A stretch of DNA of 64,000 nt from Streptomyces sp. NRRL F-5123 (GTDB lineage: Bacteria > Actinomycetota > Actinomycetes > Streptomycetales > Streptomycetaceae), in NCBI RefSeq assembly GCF_000721495.1, contig NZ_JOHY01000007.1, positions 186,001-250,000 of the forward strand. The letters are read 5' to 3'. Positions 27,606 to 36,015 of this stretch are shown here, piece by piece. The stretch's first letter is position 1. Every line of letters begins with the position of its first letter. The notes below the pieces were generated by a model that was given only the letters and a program-made list of their open reading frames with translations, did no database searches and was not told the origin of the DNA. The position numbers were made by a program, and so were the translations under genes.

Positions 27606-27865
27606 CGATCTACGACTACGACGAGGCCGCCGCCGCACTGCGGGTTGAGAAGTCCTGGCTCCAGCGGCACATCAAGGAGCTGCCGCACAGCAAGAAGGGC
27701 CGGGTCGTCACCTTCACGGACGCCGACCTGGAGCGCATCGACCAGATGCATCACCACGAGCCGTCGTACGGGCCGCTGGCGAAGCCGGCACCCGCCCCCG
27801 CCGTGGCCGGGGTGCACCCGCTCGCGGCGTTGAAGCCGCTCCCCGCGCGTAAGCGCGCTTCCTGA
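27602..27865 (+). CDS. Helix-turn-helix protein, possible excisionase
   Basis: 87 residues from GTG 27602, sharing GTGA with the gene before. The N-terminal half is a MerR/AlpA-like HTH (YDEAAAALRVEKSWLQRHIK with the beta hairpin GRVVTFTDADLERI). The tail is Pro/Ala-rich and basic. Small HTH proteins of this kind near the integrase often act as excisionase or early regulator; the choice is open. Confidence 0.65.
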   Translation: MTIYDYDEAAAALRVEKSWLQRHIKELPHSKKGRVVTFTDADLERIDQMHHHEPSYGPLAKPAPAPAVAGVHPLAALKPLPARKRAS

Positions 27866-27868
27866 CCC

Positions 27869-27885
27869 CCCTGCGTGATGCAGGG
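27869..27885 (+). terminator. Short hairpin after the HTH gene
   Basis: CCCTGC / GCAGGG with loop GTGAT, 4 nt past the stop at 27865. No T-run; weak or attenuating at best. Confidence 0.35.
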
Positions 27886-27963
27886 CCGCCCGCTGCTTCC
27901 CGGCCCCGGACGACCCCGCCGGCATCACGCCCCTTCGAAACTCACGAAAGAGAGGCGAGAGCC

Positions 27964-28425
27964 TTGACCATCATCATGCCGGACGTCAGCGCTACGTCCG
28001 TCCCCACCTACGGGCGCCGGCCGGTCCTGACGACCGTGACGGCCCCGCACCCCACGACCCTGTCCGGTGCCCTGCGGGCGGCCGCGCGGCTGATCGCGGC
28101 GAACGGGCACCACCAGGGCGACTACCTGCCCGACCCCTTCAACCGCGTGCTGAGGACGCCGCGCCTGTCCCGGCCGCTGAGCATCGTGGCCGCGATCCGC
28201 GTGGCGGTGTCCGGTCGGCACGTGGAGACGGAGCTGTCGGAGCGCGCGATCAGCGTGCTGGCCGGGCGGCTGGAGATCACCGAGGACGACCCGGTCGTGC
28301 ACCTGGACCGGCCGATCGAGTGCGAGATGCACGTCGCGGCGTGGGGTGACGTGGAGGGCCGGACTACCGAGTCGGTGTGCGCGGTGCTGTACGCGGCTGC
28401 GGACGCGGCCGAGGTGACGGCGTGA
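27964..28425 (+). CDS. Hypothetical phage protein (DUF6197-like)
   Basis: 153 residues from TTG 27964; ATG 27976 is an alternative start. Helical core TLSGALRAAARLIAANGHHQ followed by DYLPD and SIVAAIRVAVSG resembles the small actinobacterial family DUF6197 by recollection only. It begins the chain of overlapping early genes. Confidence 0.65.
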   Translation: MTIIMPDVSATSVPTYGRRPVLTTVTAPHPTTLSGALRAAARLIAANGHHQGDYLPDPFNRVLRTPRLSRPLSIVAAIRVAVSGRHVETELSERAISVLAGRLEITEDDPVVHLDRPIECEMHVAAWGDVEGRTTESVCAVLYAAADAAEVTA

Positions 28426-28868
28426 GGGCCCGTCTGATCGCGCCGTCGGCGTGCCGGTGGGATGGCATCCCGGAGCGGGAGCACGCGCAGCAGTGGGTGG
28501 CACCGTCGAAGGGCGGTCCGGGGTGGCACATGTACGTGCAGCCGACGGATGCGCAGGTGTTGGAGCGGATGCGGGCTCGGCGTCTGGTCCGGTTGGAGGT
28601 TCTGCGGGAGCTCCTGCCGGTGTCGGACCCGGATCGTCACGCGCTGGACATCGTCGCGGATCGGGCGTTCGCCGGGCTGGTGAAGCTGCCGGGCGCGCAC
28701 GTCTCCCGCGACGCGGACTACCCGGGTTGGGTGCCGCCGCACGCGTACCCGAGCACCTGCAACTCCGCCGACTACGCCGCGTCCACCGACGCGGGATACA
28801 ACCCGCCGGTCGTGTGGGGCGACAAGCCGGTGCGGACCGCCGACGTGCAGACCGGGGGTGTGCTGTGA
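28422..28868 (+). CDS. Hypothetical phage protein
   Basis: 148 residues from GTG 28422 (GTGA overlap with the gene before). Contains a central helix pair LERMRARRLVRLEVLRELL and a C-terminal region rich in Tyr, Pro and His. Not recognised. Confidence 0.65.
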   Translation: MRARLIAPSACRWDGIPEREHAQQWVAPSKGGPGWHMYVQPTDAQVLERMRARRLVRLEVLRELLPVSDPDRHALDIVADRAFAGLVKLPGAHVSRDADYPGWVPPHAYPSTCNSADYAASTDAGYNPPVVWGDKPVRTADVQTGGVL

Positions 28869-29350
28869 GCGCCCGCCGACCGCTCTTCAACTGCATCGTC
28901 GCTCCGCTCGCGGCCGGGCCCATGAGCCCGACCGACGCCAAGGCGATGCTCGACAACTATCGCGCCGAGGTGCTGGCCGAGCAGGCGGCCGAGGTCGAGC
29001 GGCTGCGCACCGACCGCAACGCCTACGCCGACCGCGTGGACACGCTGACTGCGGTGGCCAAGGGCAACAAGCGGCACGTGCAGGCGCTCACCGGCGAGCT
29101 GGAGACCGCGCAGGCCCGCGTTGCGGAGCTGGAGCAGCAGGTCGCCACCGCCGAGGCCCGCGTCACGGCGGCCGTTGAGTCACCGCTCGCGTGGGCCGAC
29201 CAGCTCGACGCCAAGAGCCTGGACAACTTCCTGATCTCGCTCGGGCAGGCCGTCGAGTACGAGCCCATCGACGGGGCGATCGCGTACATCCACGAGCTGC
29301 TGAACTCGTTCCGGGTCGCGGTGGCCGCGCGGGGCGGTGAGTCCCGATGA
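28865..29350 (+). CDS. Hypothetical coiled-coil phage protein
   Basis: 161 residues from GTG 28865. Residues 25-105 form a long coiled coil (AEQAAEVERLRTDRNAYADR, ELETAQARVAELEQQVATAE). The C-terminal part predicts short helices. Not recognised; the frame shares GTGA and ATGA with its neighbours. Confidence 0.7.
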   Translation: MSARRPLFNCIVAPLAAGPMSPTDAKAMLDNYRAEVLAEQAAEVERLRTDRNAYADRVDTLTAVAKGNKRHVQALTGELETAQARVAELEQQVATAEARVTAAVESPLAWADQLDAKSLDNFLISLGQAVEYEPIDGAIAYIHELLNSFRVAVAARGGESR

Positions 29351-29769
29351 GCGCGTGGCACAGGCCGGACGTGGAGACGGCGGCCCTCGACTACCTGACC
29401 CAGGCGGTCGGCGACAAGACCGGCGCCCAGCAGATCCTCCACGGCCTCCGGGAGAAGGCGGCCGCCGAACAGGCCGCGGAGGTCCGGACGCTGCGCGAGC
29501 GCGTCGCGGAGCTGGACACGGCCGCGCTGGTCACCGAGTACCAGGTGCCGGTGTCGGACTCGGAGTGGGTGATGGTCCGCCGGGAGCCGCAGGGTGACCG
29601 GTGGGCGATCCTCGCGAGCCGCCGTACCGGTGGTGAGCGGCGGGCGTACGTGGGTGGCCGGTGGCAGGTGCTGCCGGTGGTCGGCCCGGACGGGCTGTGG
29701 GAGTACGACTCCGCGGAGACCGCCTTGGCCGTGGCGACGGGCCTGGCTGTGGGCGGTGAGCGCCCGTGA
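29347..29769 (+). CDS. Hypothetical phage protein
   Basis: 140 residues from ATG 29347. N-terminal helices (LREKAAAEQAAEVRTLRERV) are similar in style to the gene before, then a beta-rich domain (ALVTEYQVPVSDSEWVMVRR to RAYVGGRWQVLPVVGPDG). Not recognised. Confidence 0.65.
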   Translation: MSAWHRPDVETAALDYLTQAVGDKTGAQQILHGLREKAAAEQAAEVRTLRERVAELDTAALVTEYQVPVSDSEWVMVRREPQGDRWAILASRRTGGERRAYVGGRWQVLPVVGPDGLWEYDSAETALAVATGLAVGGERP

Positions 29770-29873
29770 ACGCCGCTGACTTCGTGTGGCTGCTGATCTT
29801 CTCCGCGGTCGCGATCGTCGGTGCCCTGGTTGTCGGGGCTGCGCTGCCCCCGCGGGGTGGTCGCCGTGGATGA
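29766..29873 (+). CDS. 35-residue single-span membrane peptide
   Basis: GTG 29766 to TGA 29873. One hydrophobic helix (FVWLLIFSAVAIVGALVVGA, residues 6-25) and a short basic tail PPRGGRRG, so the C-terminus should be cytoplasmic. Linked by GTGA to the gene before and overlaps the next by 8 nt, which argues that it is real. Function unknown. Confidence 0.6.
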   Translation: MNAADFVWLLIFSAVAIVGALVVGAALPPRGGRRG

Positions 29874-30138
29874 GGCCACCGAACTGGACGTCCTGCGCGG
29901 GCTCCTCGCGTTCGGCGGGGCTGTCGGCGCCTGGTGGATCGCCGGGGCGTCGGCCCTGTGGGTGCAGCGCGTCGTGCCGCGCGCCGTGCACGCCACGGCG
30001 GACGCGGCCCGTGACCGGGCTCTCGTTGCCCGGTGCTGGCTCGACGAGCTGACGGAGTACCTGCACTCCACCCCTGCCGCGCGACCCGCGGCCCACCTTT
30101 CCTCTCGTACGACCGGGATCCATGGGGGACTCCGATGA
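29866..30138 (+). CDS. Small membrane protein
   Basis: 90 residues from GTG 29866. One hydrophobic stretch LRGLLAFGGAVGAWWIAGAS (about 9-28) followed by an amphipathic helix rich in Arg/Ala/Asp. Second of three consecutive small membrane genes. Not recognised. Confidence 0.55.
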   Translation: MDEATELDVLRGLLAFGGAVGAWWIAGASALWVQRVVPRAVHATADAARDRALVARCWLDELTEYLHSTPAARPAAHLSSRTTGIHGGLR

Positions 30139-30296
30139 ACAACTTCTTGCCCGCCTTCGCGTTCATGGCGGTCGTCGTGGCCGCCACCGGAGCGCTGACC
30201 GGGTCCTTCCACGAGGTGCTGCCGCCGGAGCCGTGCCCGCGTGGGTGCGGCGCCCCGGCCACCGCCGGACACCAGTGCACCGGGGGTGCCCGATGA
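30135..30296 (+). CDS. Small membrane protein with Cys cluster
   Basis: 53 residues from ATG 30135. An N-terminal hydrophobic helix (LPAFAFMAVVVAATGALTGS) is followed by CPRGCGAPATAGHQC, a C-x3-C-x8-H-x-C pattern that could bind zinc. ATGA overlaps at both ends. Confidence 0.55.
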   Translation: MNNFLPAFAFMAVVVAATGALTGSFHEVLPPEPCPRGCGAPATAGHQCTGGAR

Positions 30297-30658
30297 CCGA
30301 GCCCCGCATCCACCGCATCACCCCGACCCCGCTCCCGGACGGCGCCGACCTCGGCGTGGAGGGGTACGCGCGGCAGCTCCTCGCCGACGTGATCGGTGTG
30401 CTCGCCGACCGGGACGACCTGCGTGAGGACCTGGACCGGCTCCTCGACACGGACGCCCCGAGGCATGACCCGCACGTGCAGGACACCGGGTCCCGCGACG
30501 ACAAGTTCATCGACGACCTCGTCCGGGCGCTGGGCCCGGCGACCCTGACGATCCGTATGCGCACCCGCGAGGCGGGGCGCCTGGCCGAGTCCCTGTCGGA
30601 GATCGCCGACCCGCTGGTGGTGCAGTGGCCGTGGCTGCGGAGGGGTGAGGTCGCGTGA
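30293..30658 (+). CDS. Hypothetical phage protein
   Basis: 121 residues from ATG 30293, acidic, mostly helical (YARQLLADVIGVLADRDDLR; FIDDLVRALGPATLTIRMRT). Not recognised. Confidence 0.65.
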   Translation: MTEPRIHRITPTPLPDGADLGVEGYARQLLADVIGVLADRDDLREDLDRLLDTDAPRHDPHVQDTGSRDDKFIDDLVRALGPATLTIRMRTREAGRLAESLSEIADPLVVQWPWLRRGEVA

Positions 30659-31227
30659 GCGCCCCGAGGATGCCGGAGATTCGGCAGGCCATCGCCCAGG
30701 CCCGCGCCCTGGACGGCCGGGAGGACACGGAGGAGTTCGTCCTCCAGTCCCCCGGGCTGTTGGCCCGGCTGGTGCAGTACCTCGACCTGTACGTCGGGCA
30801 CGAGCCGACGTTGGCGGAGGAGGAGGCGTACGTCCGGCAGCAGCACCGCGCCGAGACCCGACGCGACGCGTACCTCGAAGCCGCGGACCAGATCGAGGTG
30901 TGGCAGAACGACGCCGACGACGCGGTCGCCCTGGATCACGGGGCGCTGACCGACGCGGAGACCGCGGCCCATGTCGCGGTGCGCCGGATGGCGAAGGCCC
31001 TCCGCGAGGTGGCCGCCGCGATGGCCGCGGGCGAGCCCGCCCGGCCCGCGCCGCGTACCCGCGTCCTCACGCAGGCCTTCGCCGGGGCCAACCCGCACCT
31101 GACGATCCGCCTGGAGTTCGGCCCGGAGTACACCAACGACGGCGTCCAGGCCATCACCGACCGGGTCCGGGCCGCCGCCCGCAACGGGCTCGTCGAGGTC
31201 ACGGAGGGCGGTGAGCCCCGTGGCTGA
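30655..31227 (+). CDS. Hypothetical phage protein
   Basis: 190 residues from GTG 30655 (GTGA). Helical throughout with many Glu/Ala/Arg (LAEEEAYVRQQHRAETRRDA; VRRMAKALREVAAAMAAG). Not recognised. Confidence 0.65.
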   Translation: MSAPRMPEIRQAIAQARALDGREDTEEFVLQSPGLLARLVQYLDLYVGHEPTLAEEEAYVRQQHRAETRRDAYLEAADQIEVWQNDADDAVALDHGALTDAETAAHVAVRRMAKALREVAAAMAAGEPARPAPRTRVLTQAFAGANPHLTIRLEFGPEYTNDGVQAITDRVRAAARNGLVEVTEGGEPRG

Positions 31228-31594
31228 CCCCGTCCTCCTCGCCGTCGCCTCCCGCGCCACCAGCGTCGCCGACTGCCGACACCTGCTCGACATGCTCGGC
31301 CTCCTCCCCACCGTCACGGAAGCGGAATCCGCGCTCCCCCAGGACGACCAGGAACACGGCCGGATGAGCACCTACCGGCACGGCTGCCGCTGCCAGGACT
31401 GCCGCAACGCCAACGCCCGCCGCCACAAGCAGTGGCGTCACCGCGCCGCCCACAACCCCCAGAGCGCAGACCGTGCGGGCCACGGCAACGCGAGCACTTA
31501 CAACAACCACGGTTGCCGGTGCGAACCGTGCACCGAGGCGCACATGGCACGCATCAACGCCTACCGCGCGGCCCGGAAGGCGGCTGCCGCATGA
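31220..31594 (+). CDS. Protein with tandem Cys mini-domains
   Basis: 124 residues from GTG 31220 (GTG 31211 is the alternative). The C-terminal two thirds hold two copies of the same unit: HGRMSTYRHGCRCQDCRNAN and HGNASTYNNHGCRCEPCTEA, each with a C-x-C-x2-C cluster and His and followed by a basic helix. This looks like a small zinc-binding DNA/RNA-interaction module, repeated in similar form in the HNH protein at 48116. Role unknown. Confidence 0.65.
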   Translation: MADPVLLAVASRATSVADCRHLLDMLGLLPTVTEAESALPQDDQEHGRMSTYRHGCRCQDCRNANARRHKQWRHRAAHNPQSADRAGHGNASTYNNHGCRCEPCTEAHMARINAYRAARKAAAA

Positions 31595-31824
31595 CCGCCG
31601 TCCTGACGCGCCGCGCGCACCTCGCGCTGGCCATACAGCACATGCCCGAGCCGATCCGCGCCGCTGACCTGGCCGCCGCCAACGCCGCGGCCGGGTTCGG
31701 CGCCGCCCGGAACACCGGACGCCTCGACGCCCGTGCGCTCGTCCGCGCCGGGCTCCTGGCCCCCCTGCCCGGGCCCGGCAACCGCACCTACACCCGCACC
31801 ACGACGGAGGCCACCGCCTCATGA
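31591..31824 (+). CDS. Small winged-helix-like protein
   Basis: 77 residues from ATG 31591 (ATGA overlap on both sides). LALAIQHMPEPIRAADLAAA, GRLDARALVRAGLLAPLPG and RTYTRT read as helix, recognition helix and beta wing, the outline of a winged HTH. Not otherwise recognised. Confidence 0.6.
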   Translation: MTAVLTRRAHLALAIQHMPEPIRAADLAAANAAAGFGAARNTGRLDARALVRAGLLAPLPGPGNRTYTRTTTEATAS

Positions 31825-32714
31825 CCACCCAGACCCTGACCGGGGCCACCACCCCGGCCGGCGGCCGGGACCTCCCCGGCGGCATCTACCAGATGACCGC
31901 CGAGGAATACCACGCCGACCCCGTCCCCGGCGGCTCCCTCTCCTCCAGCGGCGCCCGCAAGCTCCTCGCCCCGTCCTGCCCCGCGAAGTTCCGCTACGAG
32001 CAGGACCACGGCCAGCAGGCCCGTGCCGTGTTCGACTTCGGCCAGGCCGCACACATGCACGTCCTCGGCGAAGGCCCCGAGATCGTCATCGTCGACGCCG
32101 ACGACTGGCGCACCAAGTCCGCACAGCAGCAGCGCGCCGAGGCCCGCGAACGCGGCGCCGTCCCCGTCCTCACCGCCGAGTACGACCGCATCAAGGCCAT
32201 GGCCGCCGCACTCCGCGAACACCCCATCGCCCGGGCCCTGTTCGACCCGGACCGAGGCCGCCCCGAGCAGACCCTCATCTGGCGCGACCGCCGCACCGGC
32301 GTCATGCGCCGCGCCCGCCTGGACTGGCTGCCCGACCCCGGGCCCGGGCGGCTGATCATCCCCGACTACAAGACCTGCGCTTCCGCCGAGCCCGCCGCCC
32401 TGGCGCGCGCGGTCGCGACGTACGGCTACCACCAGCAGGACGACTGGTACCGGGCCGGCGCCCGCGCCCTTGACCTCGCCGACGAGGCCGCAGCGTTCGT
32501 CTTCGTCTGCCAGGAGAAGACCCCGCCCTTCGTGGTCACGGTCTTCGAGGTCGATGCCGCGTCGCGCCGGATCGGCGCCGCCCGCAACCGCCGCGCGATC
32601 GAGGTCTTCGCCGAGTGCCAGCGCACCGGCCGGTGGCCCGGCTACGGCGACGACATCGCCTACCTCTCCCTTCCCCCGTACGTCGAGCGCGCTGATACCG
32701 AGGAGTACCTGTGA
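31821..32714 (+). CDS. RecE/Cas4-like PD-(D/E)xK exonuclease
   Basis: 297 residues from ATG 31821. GGIYQMTAEEYHADP and SLSSSGARKLLAPSCPAKF near the start, FDFGQAAHMHVLG near 70, then RRARLDWLP and IIPDYKTC near 155-180 give the D-x(n)-D-x-K nuclease core. YGYHQQDDWYRAGA carries the conserved Gln/Tyr of RecE-type nucleases (DUF3799). It probably degrades one strand at double-strand ends so the next gene product can anneal the other. Coupled by GTGA to that gene. Confidence 0.8.
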   Translation: MTTQTLTGATTPAGGRDLPGGIYQMTAEEYHADPVPGGSLSSSGARKLLAPSCPAKFRYEQDHGQQARAVFDFGQAAHMHVLGEGPEIVIVDADDWRTKSAQQQRAEARERGAVPVLTAEYDRIKAMAAALREHPIARALFDPDRGRPEQTLIWRDRRTGVMRRARLDWLPDPGPGRLIIPDYKTCASAEPAALARAVATYGYHQQDDWYRAGARALDLADEAAAFVFVCQEKTPPFVVTVFEVDAASRRIGAARNRRAIEVFAECQRTGRWPGYGDDIAYLSLPPYVERADTEEYL

Positions 32715-33748
32715 GCCACCAGTCCATCGAGCGCATGACCCCGGCGGCGGCCCCGGCCCGGGTCGGGCAGGGCACCGCGGTGGAGCAGTCCCGCGCGGTC
32801 GCCGAGGTGCAGGCCGCGATCGTCGTCGCGCAGCAGTGCCCCCGCAACATCACCTCCGCCATCGCCGAGATGCAGCAGGTCTGCAAGCGGCGCGCGCTCG
32901 CGGAGAAGGCGTTCTACTCCTTCCCCCGCGCGGGCAGCACCGTGTCCGGGCCGACCGTGCAGCTTGCCCGGGAGCTGGCCCGCTGCTGGGGCAACATGCA
33001 GTACGGGCTGATCGAGATGCGCCGCGACGACGAGTACGGCGAGTCCGAGATGCAGGCCTTCGCGTGGGACGTCGAGAAGAACAGCCGCGTCTCCTCGACG
33101 TTCATCGTCCCGCACCGCCGCGACACCAAGACCGGTCCCACGAAGCTCACCGACATGCGGGACATCTACGAGTCGAACGCCAACAACGGCGCCCGCAGGG
33201 TTCGCGAGCAGATCTTCGCCGTGCTGCCCGGATGGTTCGTCGACGAGGCCATCGACACCTGCCGCAAGACCCTCGCCGACGGCGGCGGGGTCCCGCTGCC
33301 GCAGCGCGTCTCGCAGGCGGTCCAGGCGTTCGAGGGGATCGGCGTGCACGTCGACCGCATTGAGACGCGGGTGGGTCGGCCGTCGGGGAAGTGGACGGAG
33401 CACGACCTCACCGAGTTGCAGATCCTCTTCCGGTCGATCAACCAGCGGGAGGTCACAGTCGATGAGGCGTTCCCGCAGCCGCGGGTGACCGTCGACGAGA
33501 TCACCCAGGCCGCCGCGCGGCCCGCCCGTACACCGGGGCGACCGGTCGAGCGCAGCGTCGACTCGGCGCCGCACGAGTGGGACGTGAACGACCTCGCCGC
33601 GACGCTCGGGATGACCGAGGACGACCTCGACGAGCGGTGCATCCGCGTGACGGGCGGCCCGTTCGCGACCGCCAGCCCGGAGCAGATCCGGACCCTCACC
33701 TTGAGCCTCGTGGCCGAGGTGGATGCGCTCGACCGCGCCCAGCAGTAG
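32711..33748 (+). CDS. Putative single-strand annealing / recombination protein
   Basis: 345 residues from GTG 32711. Conserved-looking core: ALAEKAFYSFPRAGSTVSGP, VQLARELARCWGNMQYGLIE, AFAWDVEKNSRVSSTFIVPH and NGARRVREQIFAVLPGWFVD. I recall this core from phage proteins next to RecE-type nucleases; the position here supports a RecT/Erf-like annealing role, but no classic RecT motif is obvious. The C-terminal 100 residues are linker plus a small helical domain. A terminator follows. Confidence 0.6.
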   Translation: MSHQSIERMTPAAAPARVGQGTAVEQSRAVAEVQAAIVVAQQCPRNITSAIAEMQQVCKRRALAEKAFYSFPRAGSTVSGPTVQLARELARCWGNMQYGLIEMRRDDEYGESEMQAFAWDVEKNSRVSSTFIVPHRRDTKTGPTKLTDMRDIYESNANNGARRVREQIFAVLPGWFVDEAIDTCRKTLADGGGVPLPQRVSQAVQAFEGIGVHVDRIETRVGRPSGKWTEHDLTELQILFRSINQREVTVDEAFPQPRVTVDEITQAAARPARTPGRPVERSVDSAPHEWDVNDLAATLGMTEDDLDERCIRVTGGPFATASPEQIRTLTLSLVAEVDALDRAQQ

Positions 33749-33761
33749 CCACCCGCTTCGC

Positions 33762-33798
33762 GGCCGCGCCCGCCCGTCCGAAGCAGGCGGGCGCGGCC
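33762..33798 (+). terminator. Terminator after the recombination genes
   Basis: 13-bp perfect GC-rich stem (33762-33774 with 33786-33798), 14 nt past the stop. No T-run, as often in high-GC phages. Confidence 0.6.
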
Positions 33799-33814
33799 AC
33801 CACAAGGAGAGCAC

Positions 33815-34561
33815 ATGAAGTTCATCGAGATGCGCCGGGGCGCCTGGGACACGGAGACCACCGGCCCCGACCCCACCACCGCCCGCATCGTCACCGCCGC
33901 CTTCATGGTCCGCGGCGGCGGCCGAGACGACACCGTCATGTCGTGGGTCATCAACCCCGGCGTGCCCGTCCCGGACGAGGCCGCCGAGATCCACGGGTAC
34001 ACCACCGAACGCGTGCAGGCCGAAGGCCAGGACCCTGCGGTTGCGCTGGACGAGATCGCGTCCCGCCTCACCGCGGCAATCGGCTGGGGCATGCCGCTGG
34101 TGGCGTTCAACCACTCCTTCGACTGGTCGGTGCTGCACTACGACCTCCAGCGCAACAACCTGCCGACCGTCGCCGACCGCGTCGGCCCGGACGCGGTCCT
34201 GCCGCTCCTCGACCCGCACGTCATCGACAAGCAGATGGACAGGTACGTCCGCGGCACCGGCATGCGGAAGCTGAAGCCGACCGCGGAACGGTACGGCGTG
34301 GAGCTGGAGGACTGGCACACCGCCGAGGCCGATGCCCTGGCCGCGCTGCTGATCGCCGAGGCCCAGTTCGACGGGCGGTACGCCCGGCTGGGCGAGGTGT
34401 GGGACCGCGGGCCCGCCGCCATGTTCGAGGCGCAGCAGAAGTGGCGCGCAGACCAGCAGGCGTCACTGGCCGCGTGGTTCACGGGGCGTGGCGAGCACGA
34501 GACGGCGGCGTCCGTCCGTACGGAGTGGCCGCTCATTCCGGCTGCGGGCGGGGTGGCGTGA
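33815..34561 (+). CDS. DnaQ-type 3'-5' exonuclease
   Basis: 248 residues. DEDDh motifs: WDTETTG (Asp12, Glu14), FNHSFDWSVL near 99 and HTAEADALA near 168 (His, Asp). Probably acts on single-stranded DNA ends or proofreads during phage replication. First gene after the terminator; CACAAGGAG upstream. Confidence 0.88.
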   Translation: MKFIEMRRGAWDTETTGPDPTTARIVTAAFMVRGGGRDDTVMSWVINPGVPVPDEAAEIHGYTTERVQAEGQDPAVALDEIASRLTAAIGWGMPLVAFNHSFDWSVLHYDLQRNNLPTVADRVGPDAVLPLLDPHVIDKQMDRYVRGTGMRKLKPTAERYGVELEDWHTAEADALAALLIAEAQFDGRYARLGEVWDRGPAAMFEAQQKWRADQQASLAAWFTGRGEHETAASVRTEWPLIPAAGGVA

Positions 34562-34920
34562 TGACGACGAAGCGCACCCTCTCGCGTCAGCTCGCGGACG
34601 CCCGCGCGCAGATCCGCCGCCTCGCCGACGCCCGCGAGGACGCGGTCGGCACGGCGGGCACGGAGCACTTCAACGTCGTCCGCCTCGCCAAGCAGCTCGC
34701 GGAAGCCCGCGAGGAGAACGACGCACTGCGCCGCCGACTCGAAGCCCGCCTGACCACCACGGCCCCGGCCGACTGGGCGGAGGAACGGTCCGTGTTGCGG
34801 CGCGCGCTGGTCCTGTGCGAGCGGGCCCGGGCGTCGCTGGACGCACAGTGCCGCCAGCTCGGCGCAGTGAACGACCGCATGAACCGCGAGCTCCACGACA
34901 GGGCGGAGGTGGCGGGCTGA
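34561..34920 (+). CDS. Hypothetical coiled-coil protein
   Basis: 119 residues, almost entirely predicted coiled coil with Arg/Ala/Glu (LSRQLADARAQIRRLADARE; LVLCERARASLDAQCRQLG). Starts on the stop codon of the exonuclease (TGATG). Not recognised. Confidence 0.65.
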   Translation: MTTKRTLSRQLADARAQIRRLADAREDAVGTAGTEHFNVVRLAKQLAEAREENDALRRRLEARLTTTAPADWAEERSVLRRALVLCERARASLDAQCRQLGAVNDRMNRELHDRAEVAG

Positions 34921-35174
34921 TGCACATCACCGAAGCCATCGCCGCCTCCATCGTCGCCCTCTCTGGGGTCGTCGTGGCCGTCGCAGCGGGGGTGTGGACG
35001 TGGCGGCAGGCCCGCCCCGCCACAGCCCCGCAGCAGCCCGCGCGGCGCCCGGCCGCGGACGCGTACCTGCCCTGCCACACCCCCGTGTGCGGGCACATGA
35101 CCACCCCGCACGACCGCACCCCGGCAGGCCTGACCTGCCGCAGCTGCGGCACCACCACGGAGGTCGAGCAGTGA
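34920..35174 (+). CDS. Small membrane-anchored zinc-ribbon protein
   Basis: 84 residues. N-terminal hydrophobic helix (IAASIVALSGVVVAVAAGVW, 6-25), then a zinc-ribbon-like part with CHTPVCGH and TCRSCG. Overlaps neighbours by one and four bases. Not recognised. Confidence 0.6.
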   Translation: MHITEAIAASIVALSGVVVAVAAGVWTWRQARPATAPQQPARRPAADAYLPCHTPVCGHMTTPHDRTPAGLTCRSCGTTTEVEQ

Positions 35175-35695
35175 ACACGCTCCCCCTCACCGCCCCGGCC
35201 GCCACCACGGCGGCCGGGGCCCCGGCCCCCGACATCACCATCACCGTCCACGGCCACCGCCCCGCCCCCCAGGGCTCCAAGCGGCACGTCGGCAACGGCC
35301 GCCTCATCGAACAGTCCAAGCGCGTCAAGCCCTGGCGTGCGGCCGTCGAGGACGCCGCAGTCGCCGCCATGACGTCCGGGCACATTGGTGCCACGCCGGT
35401 GCACCGCCCGCCCCTCGACGGCCCGCTGTCCATCGAGATCGCGTTCACCGTCCGCAAGCCCGCCTCCGCCCCGAAGCGGCGCACGACCTGGCCGACGACC
35501 CGCGACAGCGGCGACATCGACAAGCTGCTCCGTGCGACGTTCGACGCGCTCACCACCTCCGGGGCGATCGCCGACGATTCCCGGGTCGTCGAGGTCGTCG
35601 CGCGGAAGGTGTTCCCCGGGGAGGGGCTGGACGCCCTGGACGAGCCGGGCGCGGTCATCCGCGTCTGGCGCCTCCCCACGGCGGTGGCTCAATGA
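35171..35695 (+). CDS. rusA: RusA-family Holliday junction resolvase
   Basis: 174 residues from GTG 35171. ITITVHGHRPAPQGSKRHVG near 24, then DSGDIDKLLRATFDALTTSG (the acidic metal site) and IADDSRVVEVVARK are the RusA motifs. It cuts Holliday junctions and branched DNA before packaging. GTGA overlap with the gene before. Confidence 0.88.
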   Translation: MNTLPLTAPAATTAAGAPAPDITITVHGHRPAPQGSKRHVGNGRLIEQSKRVKPWRAAVEDAAVAAMTSGHIGATPVHRPPLDGPLSIEIAFTVRKPASAPKRRTTWPTTRDSGDIDKLLRATFDALTTSGAIADDSRVVEVVARKVFPGEGLDALDEPGAVIRVWRLPTAVAQ

Positions 35696-36015
35696 TGACC
35701 GCCCTCGCGCTCTTCGACACAGACGCCGTCCTCACTACGCAGTGCGCGCGCTGCGACCAGCCCGCCACTACCCGGGTGCACACCCGGCCCGACCTCCAGG
35801 CCCGGGACACCTGGCCGTACGCCGTCACCGGACCCACCACGGTCACCTCCCCACCCCTCCACGCCGGGGCCGACAGCGCACCCATGTGCGGGCCCTGCGC
35901 GGCCGACATGGTCACGGCGTGGCGCAGCAGGCACCGCGCCCCCTGCGGCGCCACCTACGACCTGTGGCACGTCTGGACCACACGGGTCGGACCGGACCGG
36001 GCGGTGACAACGTGA
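35692..36015 (+). CDS. Hypothetical Cys-rich protein
   Basis: 107 residues from ATG 35692 (ATG 35695 also possible). QCARCDQPATTRVH near 17 and MCGPCAADMV near 65 form two C-x2-C pairs of a probable zinc ribbon. Not recognised. Confidence 0.6.
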   Translation: MMTALALFDTDAVLTTQCARCDQPATTRVHTRPDLQARDTWPYAVTGPTTVTSPPLHAGADSAPMCGPCAADMVTAWRSRHRAPCGATYDLWHVWTTRVGPDRAVTT

